This document shows, one piece after another, positions 1-6,623 of a DNA stretch of 41,638 bases; positions within the stretch are counted from its first letter, which is position 1; each line of letters begins with the position of its first letter. The translations under genes were made by a program, and so were the position numbers. A model generated the notes under the pieces. That model was not told the origin of the DNA. It was given only the letters and a program-made list of their open reading frames with translations, and did not search any database. Source of the DNA: a bacterium (GTDB taxonomy: Bacteria; Margulisbacteria; Marinamargulisbacteria; SXXA01; JAHFDB01); NCBI GenBank assembly GCA_023249195.1, contig JAHFDB010000004.1, forward strand, positions 1 to 41,638. The letters run 5' to 3'.

Positions 1-1028
1 ACTAACTGAATGTTTCTTCCCCATGTATCTATTACCGAGGCCACTCGATATCTTGTGATTTCTGCGTACATCCGTCTGTCCCCTAGCGAGCTATAGTGAT
101 CATCAAATTCTTTGTATACTGAACCTAACGCTGTGTTTTTATAAAACCCTGTCCCTAAGGTGACTTTGTCTGCAAATTGTTCGTTTACATATTTAACACT
201 GTTCCCTAAAAGATCGGTCACCTGCGTTAATTCATATCCCACGATGCCTATCCCCACATTGGACTGCCCACCGTATCCAATTCCGTGCTTAAAGCTTAAT
301 AGGTCAAAGATATAGGTGGCTCCGCCTTCTGTAACCATCTCTATTTTTCCAGCATTGCTACTATCAAAAATGGTTTCACTCGCTGTGATTTTAGGATTTA
401 TTTGCCCATTTTTGACAAATCTTACTATCGTATTGTTCCCTGGACGATTCGAAACAAAGCTCTTTTTATTTGTATTCCAACTATACGTTTCTACCCCCTG
501 ACTGCTTTGTATCACAATTTTTTGATAGGCCACATCGGTATACCCTACGTCTCTTTGGGGAATAAACATGCTGACATAGGCTTTCATCCCTACAGACAGA
601 TTCCATCCTCTCCCCATCCCAAAACTAAACGAGTCGTTTTCGCTCATCGGAATCGGTGAACTTTGATAACTTGAACTTTGATACGCTCTTGATATCACCA
701 CATCCATCCCGTTTTTTCCCGGTAATTTTAAATCTACCTCCGTAAACCCTACGCTCCCTTGCGTTAGATTGAGATCCCCCAACGAAAATGTGTTTTGTGC
801 TTGATTCGATAACATCGCACTTGCACTAGACGCATCCGGCGCCGGACCGGCACTGGCTATCGTGACATTCCCTCCGCTTGTACTTGTTGTTGTTGTCGTT
901 GTTGTGCTAGGGGCTGGGCTTGTGGGGGTGGTTTGCGAAAAGAGCGCTGAGGGGAGGAAAAGTATGCACATTATCCATGCTGAAAATATGCCTGTTAAAA
1001 ATGCTTTCTTTGCCTGAGAAAGAATCAT
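1..1028 (-). CDS. Exported RHS/YD-repeat-like protein, N-terminal part (cut by window edge)
   Basis: A leftward reading frame opens with ATG at 1028-1026 and stays open for 342 codons to the window edge, so the C-terminal part is missing. It begins with a signal peptide (basic start MILSQAKKAF, then a hydrophobic stretch ending near ALFSQ at about residue 32). A low-complexity Pro/Thr/Ser linker (about 33-50) with a run of seven threonines follows. The stretch around residues 95-115 (VDLKLPGKNGMDVVISRAYQ) resembles the N-terminal strand region of RHS/YD-repeat and SpvB-like surface or toxin proteins, which begin with polymer-like beta-strand repeats. Later segments such as VTDLLGNSVKYV also fit that class. 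AAAGGG lies about 8 bases before the ATG. If the family call is right, a long RHS barrel and a variable toxin tip would lie to the left. The family is a pattern-level inference; the signal peptide and the open frame are directly visible. Confidence 0.6.
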   Translation of the reverse strand, partial: MILSQAKKAFLTGIFSAWIMCILFLPSALFSQTTPTSPAPSTTTTTTTSTSGGNVTIASAGPAPDASSASAMLSNQAQNTFSLGDLNLTQGSVGFTEVDLKLPGKNGMDVVISRAYQSSSYQSSPIPMSENDSFSFGMGRGWNLSVGMKAYVSMFIPQRDVGYTDVAYQKIVIQSSQGVETYSWNTNKKSFVSNRPGNNTIVRFVKNGQINPKITASETIFDSSNAGKIEMVTEGGATYIFDLLSFKHGIGYGGQSNVGIGIVGYELTQVTDLLGNSVKYVNEQFADKVTLGTGFYKNTALGSVYKEFDDHYSSLGDRRMYAEITRYRVASVIDTWGRNIQL

Positions 1029-1130
1029 GTTAAACCCTTTTTGTTGAAATTAAAAATAGTGAACGGTAGGGTTGGATTGTTTCAGGTAATGGGGGTGACG
1101 TCAAGTCATATTTTTTCGAAAATGATAATC

Positions 1131-1171
1131 GGATAGCGACAGTACAGAGAGGCTCTATGCCATCGCTATCC
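1131..1171. repeat. Perfect 9-bp inverted repeat (hairpin)
   Basis: GGATAGCGA at 1131-1139 pairs perfectly with TCGCTATCC at 1163-1171. The 23-base loop contains a further AGAG/CTCT pair. It lies just past the stop of the leftward pseudo-receiver gene (1201) and about 100 bases before the RHS-like gene. It could end the former transcript, but no clean T-run follows on the minus strand, so it may instead be a 5' leader structure of the RHS-like gene. Confidence 0.4.
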
Positions 1172-1200
1172 TAGCACAATAAATCTTCTAAGAAATCTCC

Positions 1201-1596
1201 CTAGCCTAGGACGCTCAGTGTCTCAGCCATGGAAATTCTCAGCGTTTCAGACACAGCACTCATAAGCATCCTGTCATTTAAAATTCTCTGTTTTATCACA
1301 TTATCCACGCCACAGTTAAAGGCTTCGACAAGATGCTTCTCATCTTGTAGCGCCGGAAAGTACGCGATAACGCGGGCATCTAGACGCGATTTAAGCTTAC
1401 GAATAAAGTCAGCCGCCCCCCTCAAACGCTCGTATTCTAAAATAATAAGAGGCTCTTGAATTCCCGTATTGTGAATTAAGATATCGCACTCTCTCAAAGT
1501 ATGTACAAACTTTACCTCATAATCAAAAAATATGATCTTCAAGGCAAGGGCTTCATTGTGATTTTCTCCAACAAAAATAATCCATTGTTTAGACAT
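1201..1596 (-). CDS. CheY-like pseudo-receiver domain protein
   Basis: A 131-residue single-domain protein with the alternating strand/helix pattern of a response-regulator receiver. Strand 1 is WIIFVGEN (5-12), strand 3 PLIILEYE (49-56), strand 4 ARVIAYFPA (74-82), strand 5 VDNVIKQR (97-104). The two acidic residues of the metal pocket are reduced to E11/N12. The phospho-acceptor Asp position appears to be Glu54. The Thr/Ser switch position is replaced by Tyr/Phe, while the strand-5 lysine (K102) is kept. It is therefore probably not phosphorylated normally and may sit in a fixed state or serve as a protein-interaction domain. AAGGGAGATTTTTT before the ATG is a good ribosome site. No output domain is present. 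It is transcribed away from the repressor gene at 1844, with a shared 247-base intergenic region. The fold assignment is by pattern only. Confidence 0.6.
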   Translation of the reverse strand: MSKQWIIFVGENHNEALALKIIFFDYEVKFVHTLRECDILIHNTGIQEPLIILEYERLRGAADFIRKLKSRLDARVIAYFPALQDEKHLVEAFNCGVDNVIKQRILNDRMLMSAVSETLRISMAETLSVLG

Positions 1597-1635
1597 AAAA
1601 AATCTCCCTTATACAATTGTGATCTATTCGACTCG

Positions 1636-1707
1636 CTAATTTGAATAACACTTAAACTCGACAATAGCTTCTTGAAATTGAACATAAACAATATACGCCT
1701 GAGTCAT
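1636..1707 (-). CDS. Possible 23-residue leader or small protein
   Basis: ATG at 1707-1705 is preceded by a G-rich ribosome-site-like stretch (GAGGGAGGGG, about 7 bases before the ATG). The frame runs for 23 codons (MTQAYIVYVQFQEAIVEFKC then YSN) to TAG at 1636. It ends 39 bases before the start of the pseudo-receiver gene, in the same direction. The strong Shine-Dalgarno match is the only positive evidence; composition cannot be judged at this length. It could be a leader peptide, a small protein or chance. Confidence 0.22.
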   Translation of the reverse strand: MTQAYIVYVQFQEAIVEFKCYSN

Positions 1708-1770
1708 CACCACACCCCTCCCTCAAAAAGTATCCCACAAGAAACATTATTACATAATTGGTTTCTAAAA

Positions 1771-1808
1771 GTAAACATCTTTTTGTTTACTTCAATACAC
1801 TTTATAAT
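1771..1808 (+). promoter_or_regulatory. Promoter and palindromic operator of the XRE-S24 regulator
   Basis: GTAAACA (1771-1777) and TGTTTAC (1784-1790) form a perfect 7-bp inverted repeat with a 6-base spacer. A consensus -10 box TATAAT lies at 1803-1808, so the palindrome covers the -35 area, which itself has no good TTGACA. The start codon (1844) is 35 bases beyond the -10. The geometry suits autorepression by the dimeric HTH protein encoded just downstream. The palindrome is also upstream of the divergent gene at 1596 and could act on both. Confidence 0.55.
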
Positions 1809-1843
1809 AAGAAAATGAACTTTTTGTATCGAGAAAGAAACCA

Positions 1844-2482
1844 TTGATTGACTTAGAAACGTATTTAAAAATTCAATTGCGCTCAAAGAAGATGTCTGAC
1901 TATCAACTATCCGTAGCCAGTGGTATTCCCAAATCAACCATCAGTAAGCTTATGAATAGTAAAACCAAGTTTCCAGGCTACGAAACCCTCAATGCCATTG
2001 CGAAAGTATTGGAAATAGACGTCAAACTGCTTTTAGAAAAAATTCCCTCTCGGCATGGACATGAGTCTTTAAAACCCGAAGAACCTGCGGGAATATACCG
2101 GACCATTCCCGTTTTCTCCTTTGAAAATGCCAACTATTTTGACCCTAACCAATTTGAAAAAATGCAAAAAAAGGCCATTGGGTTTTCAGACACCAAAATC
2201 AAAGGAAAAGCTGTTTTTGCTGTCAAAACAGAAGCGGATCAGTGGCCCTTCCTTGAGGGGCAACACCTGATTATTCAGCCAGAAGCAGAGCCTAAAAATG
2301 GGGATTATGTACTCACAAGGACAGCTTCAAAAATTGCTAAAATAGGCCGTTACTGGAGCATCCATCATAGAGCGATTATTAAATGCCTCGATACCCAAAA
2401 AGAAACATGGGCACTCTCTGTCCAGGACAATTTAGAAGAAGTGTTAATTGGAGTCGTAAAGCAAGTGATTTGGGAATTATAG
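1844..2482 (+). CDS. XRE-family HTH repressor with S24/LexA-like C-terminal domain (protease Ser apparently absent)
   Basis: The 212-residue protein has an N-terminal Cro/CI-type helix-turn-helix (about 6-62; recognition region GIPKSTISKLMNSKTKFPG). An S24-peptidase-like beta domain follows (about 105-205; GKAVFAV, EGQHLIIQ, NGDYVLT, VLIGVVKQVIW). In CI/LexA the catalytic serine lies in a DSM motif before the GD turn; here that place reads EADQWPFLEGQ, with no serine. The Lys position may survive in SKIAK. It therefore probably binds DNA as a dimer without SOS-type self-cleavage. The start is TTG, chosen because the first HTH helix would be lost at the next in-frame ATG (1892), and GAGAAAGAAA precedes it. 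It converges with the DUF4143 ATPase, their stops being 14 bases apart. It is probably autoregulated through the palindrome at 1771-1790. Confidence 0.75.
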   Translation: MIDLETYLKIQLRSKKMSDYQLSVASGIPKSTISKLMNSKTKFPGYETLNAIAKVLEIDVKLLLEKIPSRHGHESLKPEEPAGIYRTIPVFSFENANYFDPNQFEKMQKKAIGFSDTKIKGKAVFAVKTEADQWPFLEGQHLIIQPEAEPKNGDYVLTRTASKIAKIGRYWSIHHRAIIKCLDTQKETWALSVQDNLEEVLIGVVKQVIWEL

Positions 2483-2496
2483 TCGTCACTGCACCC

Positions 2497-3873
2497 TTAT
2501 GTTTGAGTAAGCCGTTTGAGCTGTGTCACCATATAAAGAGGCAAAGAGAGAAGCCGATAGGCCACCGATTGACTTCCCTCAGGGGTTTGAAGGACATGTT
2601 CAAACGAGGCTATGGAGGGCGGATTGAGATCAAATCGAACGGTTAAGGGTGACTTTCTAAGATAGGAAAACAACTGCAACGATCGAAGACGCCCAGACTT
2701 ACCTGATTTAATCTCAATAGGAATAACCTGACTACCTTCCGAAATAACAAAATCAACCTCTGCATTTTGAGTTTGGCCATCTCGAACCCAGAAGTGGAGA
2801 AGTGGTTTTATAGCGGGGTGTTGTCTATAAAGAAGATGGGTTCCAATAAACTGTTCCGCAACACCTCCTTCGGTAATAAGGGTTTGAGGCAACCGTGTAA
2901 GCCTTGTCCAATCAACACCATTCAAGGTATTTGCAAGCCCACCATCCAAAAAAAGACATTTAAATATCGAGGGTACTGTTTGGACATCTAGCGGAATTCC
3001 TGCAGCATGAGTATGCTCAACAAGATGAACAAGGGTAGCCATTTTAAGCAGAGACAGCGCCATCTTGATCTCTTTTGAACGATGGTTTGAGGAAAGATGT
3101 ACATACTTTATACGGTTTCCTAAATGAGCAGGAATAAATTTAAAAAGATGGTGGATCAAAAGCAAGGTTTCTTTCCCCAATGCATATTTGGCAAAGTCAT
3201 CACTATACGTATCTAAAATACTGCGATGAACACGTTGTGCCTCTTCGATACTACGCGTTTCGGTATAAGCGAGAACCGCCTCTGGCATCCCTCCAACACT
3301 CATATAGGTGCGCAAATGATCGGAGAGTTGAAGGTGATGTGACTCGGGCCAAGGCTGATTGAGTGTATAGTTTTCTAATTCCTGCACAAGATAGGTTTCT
3401 CCAAGCGCAAGTAAAAATTCAGTAAAATTCATAGGCCCAAGATAACTATACTCAATACGACCTACAGGCATAGAAAAGGTATGATCATTCAGGGTAAATT
3501 CTAACAAGGACCCTGCTGCAATAACAGGCACATGAGGACACTCTTCATAAAAATAACGCAGTGCCGCCAATGCCGCAGGAGCTGCTTGAATTTCATCCAA
3601 AAAAAGGAGGCTATTGGGAGCTAAAAGCGAGGTCTTAACAATGCCTTCTAATTCTTTAAGAATCATGTCCATGTTGAGCGTTTGAAAGACTTTATCTAAA
3701 TACAAATGGCGTTCTAAATTGATTTCACAGAGTGTCAATCCGTGTTCAATAGCAAAATTACGTACCAAAGTCGATTTCCCAACCTGCCGTGCTCCGCGAA
3801 TAATCATGGGCTTTCGGTGAGGATGCGTTATCCACTTAGAAAGCCACTCCTGGGCGATTCTTTTCATATTCAT
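2497..3873 (-). CDS. AAA+ ATPase with C-terminal DUF4143 domain
   Basis: The N-terminal AAA_14 ATPase domain shows Walker A GARQVGKST (about residues 27-35) and Walker B LLFLDEIQ (about 89-96), followed by a sensor-like PVIAAGSLLEF. The C-terminal half has the DUF4143 pattern (LFLDGGLAN, a nuclease-like VDFVISEGSQVIPIEIKSG, then helices). The EVDFVI...IEIKSG arrangement resembles a PD-(D/E)XK-like fold, as noted for this family. These widespread, often horizontally spread ATPases have no settled function, though toxin-antitoxin or defence roles have been proposed. Start codons possible are TTG 3882, ATG 3873 and ATG 3867. A -10 box at 3874-3879 would place the transcript start near 3867, so the mRNA may be leaderless and begin at ATGAAAAGA. 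It is the only gene in its transcript; the neighbouring sensor kinase ends 66 bases upstream in the same direction. Confidence 0.85.
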   Translation of the reverse strand: MNMKRIAQEWLSKWITHPHRKPMIIRGARQVGKSTLVRNFAIEHGLTLCEINLERHLYLDKVFQTLNMDMILKELEGIVKTSLLAPNSLLFLDEIQAAPAALAALRYFYEECPHVPVIAAGSLLEFTLNDHTFSMPVGRIEYSYLGPMNFTEFLLALGETYLVQELENYTLNQPWPESHHLQLSDHLRTYMSVGGMPEAVLAYTETRSIEEAQRVHRSILDTYSDDFAKYALGKETLLLIHHLFKFIPAHLGNRIKYVHLSSNHRSKEIKMALSLLKMATLVHLVEHTHAAGIPLDVQTVPSIFKCLFLDGGLANTLNGVDWTRLTRLPQTLITEGGVAEQFIGTHLLYRQHPAIKPLLHFWVRDGQTQNAEVDFVISEGSQVIPIEIKSGKSGRLRSLQLFSYLRKSPLTVRFDLNPPSIASFEHVLQTPEGSQSVAYRLLSLPLYMVTQLKRLTQT

Positions 3874-3933
3874 ATGATACAAAATAGACCCCTATTTTGT
3901 CAATAATTGTGCCAAAAAAGAGGTCTATTTTGT
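3867..3933 (-). promoter_or_regulatory. Promoter with three ACAAAATAG half-sites ahead of the DUF4143 ATPase
   Basis: On the minus strand TTGACA (3903-3898) and TATCAT (3879-3874) are separated by 18 bases, a good sigma-70 promoter. ACAAAATAG occurs at 3879-3887 on the plus strand and inverted as CTATTTTGT at 3892-3900, forming a 22-bp palindrome inside the spacer. A third copy lies at 3925-3933, extended so that 3879-3890 and 3922-3933 are a perfect 12-bp inverted repeat. Three sites over and upstream of the promoter look like an operator array. Confidence 0.6.
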
Positions 3934-3939
3934 TTTAAA

Positions 3940-6621
3940 TTATTTAGGAAAGGGCAACCGAATTCTAAAAATCGTTCCTTTTCCGAGTTCAGAATCAATC
4001 TCAATTAAACCATTATGATTCAATATAACGTCCTTAAGAATCGACAACCCCAGTCCCGCATTTTTACCCCCGGTGGGCCCCTTTGTGGTAAAAAACGGAT
4101 CAAAAATTTTAGATTGAATAGACTCGGGAATCCCAGGCCCATTATCTTCTATTCGAATCTCTATTCCCTTCACAACAACACCATGATGCCCCAAAAATTC
4201 GATAGGCACAGTTCCAACCCGAACAATTTTGGGGTCTTCCATTTCTTTTTTATCTAATGCTTGTACCGCGTTGAACAAAACATTAAAAAAAGCCTGATGC
4301 AACCTCAATTCATCCCCCATCACCCTAGGCGTTAGGTCTCCGTATTCGGCCAGAATGGTAATGCGTTTTTTACGAGCATCCCCAGTCAATATACTCATAG
4401 CCCCATTAAGTATTTTGTGAAGGTATACCAACTTCTTTGTTGCGCCAGGCGTATTTCGAATCAGCTGTGTAATACTCACTTCAAAGCTGGCATAGTGCTC
4501 AGAAAGCACTACTTTGAAACGAGGATCTTCTGTAACAAACTTCTCAAGAACACAGCCCTTATCATCTAAATATCCTAGCCTAATCAATTCCTTAAATATA
4601 ACCTCTGAATCCTCCTCAGAAATGCCCTCAATCTGAGTGAAGCTATCTTTCTTCACACCTCCGCCCGACACCCCATAGCGCATCATATTGGCCGTGATAC
4701 TTAAAATGCGATTATATTGTGAATAGGCCACATTGATATAGTTATACAAAGCGGTCAGTTTGAGAAAACCCAAAAGCTCAGATCGAATCAATTCAATATT
4801 CTCAGAGAATTCTCCACCCAACTCTACATGTCGTGTATCTAACGCCACCGAACTCAGTTTGTTCGTAAAAGTGCCATCCGCTGCCAGGTATCCCTCGTCT
4901 TGAAGCCTTTTAAAAAGACGCCCGGCCTGTCCTTGATCGCCCTTGGCAGCAGACAAAAAATCATCAGAACTCACACAATATTGCCAGGTCATCATTGAAA
5001 CATTATCCGAATCAGAAACCGTTTCAATCCCCACACCTCCAAACTTTTCCGCCACAAAAAGCATATGACTTTGCATAGAGGCCATCGGATTTCGTATTTC
5101 ATGGGCAATACCCGTAGCCAAAGTTGCCAAGGCTGCCTTATGCGAAAGTTCTTGAGCAATATGAAGGGCATGCTTATGCTTAGCCACTTCTTCCTCCACT
5201 CGGCGTTCTAACTCTATATTCATGCTCTTAAGTTTTTGATTGCTCAACCGCAACTTCTCTTGATACTCAATACGCTCAAAAACAACCTTAATTTGATTAA
5301 TAATAAAAGAAAACACACTGATATCATTTTGAGAAAATTTCTCCTCTGTCAGTTTAGGCCCTAGTATCATAACGCCTTCCACCCTAGAAGAGTTAATCGG
5401 CAACACTAAACTTTGGGAAGAAATTCCAAGGTTCTCAAGATCTAACTGAACCGTACGAGGCAATTTCTCTAGAAAAACAGGCTCAGATTCTAGCTTAAAA
5501 AACTGGTGAATCAATCTTCTTTCACTCTCAATACACCCTTGAAACCCTGTTTTTATTTGATTGTTTTGCCCCGATTTCCACTTCACAGAAAAAACAGAAT
5601 AATGATCAGACTCCAAAACAATCGCATGCACACGTTCAAGCTCCATACTCTTAGCAAACTCTTCCCCTATGTGTCGGATAATTTGTGTCCGATCGAACAA
5701 ATACACCAATTCTTGCGACAAATTATACAAAAGTGTCTGAAGATCATATCGCCCCCTCAAAAATCGTTTTTCCGCCTTAGTAATAAGAAAAAGATTGAAT
5801 TTGCCCCCAAGAAAGGTCCAAGCCAGCCCAACACACACAAGATACAAAGTCGCCCAAGGTTTGGGAAATACAAACACCAAAAGCAGCGTAGACAATGCCA
5901 ACATCACCGTAACAAGATAGGCACTCGCCCTGGTAATAATGACTTTGATATCTAGTAATCCGTATTTAGTAAACGTATACGTGACAAGCAGAACATAGGC
6001 AACTACCCCAAGCAAACCAAATGGATAAATAGGTAGATTGAAAACAAGTGGAAACGTTGACGCTCCCCCTGAAAATCCAAAACAAAATCCCCACAATAAA
6101 ATATTAGCTTGTCTTCTTGTCTGTGGATCACTCATTTGTTTTATCCCCAGAAATAACTGTAAAACACCTATTGAAGCAATTACAACAAAAACAACTGGGA
6201 AAAGGATATAAGCAGCACCTGGGTTTGCGTAATAGCAACCGTTTATTTTGACAGACATTGATGAAACAAAAGTACTAGGAAAAAGTATTGATGCCATAAA
6301 ATATATAAATGTAAGCATATATCCAAAATAAATAATTCTTGATCTTTTAAATTCAATCTTTTCCAGAAAAACATTAACAAAATGAATAAAAGTTATTGGG
6401 ATAAAAAGGGCTATTAAGTTGTGCCCCCTTGCAAACAAAAGAGCATACGAATAGCTAGATGCCGCAATCGTCAAGGCAAAACCAAAACCCCACAAAGCTA
6501 CACACAAACTAAAAACAGTCCAAGTCCTATTAAGTAGTTTTCTAGGAGAATAAAGGAGAACAATTCCACTGGAAAAAAGACCGGCTAAACCCACAAAAAA
6601 ACCAGATAGAATTAAAAACAT
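3940..6621 (-). CDS. Membrane sensor histidine kinase (7TM-like, GAF-like, HisKA split by insertion, HATPase_c)
   Basis: 893 residues. Residues 1-275 hold about eight hydrophobic segments like the N-terminal sensor region of 7TM histidine kinases. Residues about 290-450 look like a GAF domain and 450-495 are coiled coil. The H-box is GIAHEIRNPM with phospho-acceptor H507. The N-box has N780/N784 (HQAFFNVLFNAVQAL), the G1 box is DNGPGIP (826-832), the F-box DPFFTTK (841-847) and the G2 box GGKNAGLGLSI (851-861), so the ATPase domain looks active. H507 and the N-box are about 270 residues apart; a usual kinase has about 100-120. An insertion of about 200 residues (about 520-735) breaks the dimerisation region and holds two similar motifs: LFKRLQDEGYLAADG (569-583) and IFKELIRLGYLDDKG (675-689). 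The gene starts 2 bases after the HMG-CoA reductase stop, so the two are co-transcribed. The likely partner is the response regulator at 8210-9232. Confidence 0.88.
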   Translation of the reverse strand: MFLILSGFFVGLAGLFSSGIVLLYSPRKLLNRTWTVFSLCVALWGFGFALTIAASSYSYALLFARGHNLIALFIPITFIHFVNVFLEKIEFKRSRIIYFGYMLTFIYFMASILFPSTFVSSMSVKINGCYYANPGAAYILFPVVFVVIASIGVLQLFLGIKQMSDPQTRRQANILLWGFCFGFSGGASTFPLVFNLPIYPFGLLGVVAYVLLVTYTFTKYGLLDIKVIITRASAYLVTVMLALSTLLLVFVFPKPWATLYLVCVGLAWTFLGGKFNLFLITKAEKRFLRGRYDLQTLLYNLSQELVYLFDRTQIIRHIGEEFAKSMELERVHAIVLESDHYSVFSVKWKSGQNNQIKTGFQGCIESERRLIHQFFKLESEPVFLEKLPRTVQLDLENLGISSQSLVLPINSSRVEGVMILGPKLTEEKFSQNDISVFSFIINQIKVVFERIEYQEKLRLSNQKLKSMNIELERRVEEEVAKHKHALHIAQELSHKAALATLATGIAHEIRNPMASMQSHMLFVAEKFGGVGIETVSDSDNVSMMTWQYCVSSDDFLSAAKGDQGQAGRLFKRLQDEGYLAADGTFTNKLSSVALDTRHVELGGEFSENIELIRSELLGFLKLTALYNYINVAYSQYNRILSITANMMRYGVSGGGVKKDSFTQIEGISEEDSEVIFKELIRLGYLDDKGCVLEKFVTEDPRFKVVLSEHYASFEVSITQLIRNTPGATKKLVYLHKILNGAMSILTGDARKKRITILAEYGDLTPRVMGDELRLHQAFFNVLFNAVQALDKKEMEDPKIVRVGTVPIEFLGHHGVVVKGIEIRIEDNGPGIPESIQSKIFDPFFTTKGPTGGKNAGLGLSILKDVILNHNGLIEIDSELGKGTIFRIRLPFPK

Positions 6622-6623
6622 AG

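Noticed and set aside
882-909. Triplet repeat encoding polythreonine as a phase-variation tract
   Set aside because: Repeat units are three bases, so slippage changes linker length but not the frame.
1707-1937. 76-codon minus-strand frame across the repressor start
   Set aside because: It overlaps the HTH-coding region and the promoter palindrome, and no family or ribosome site supports it.
5506-5955. 149-codon plus-strand frame opposite the sensor kinase
   Set aside because: The sensor kinase frame is clearly real here, and the antisense product is rich in basic and aromatic residues without any motif.
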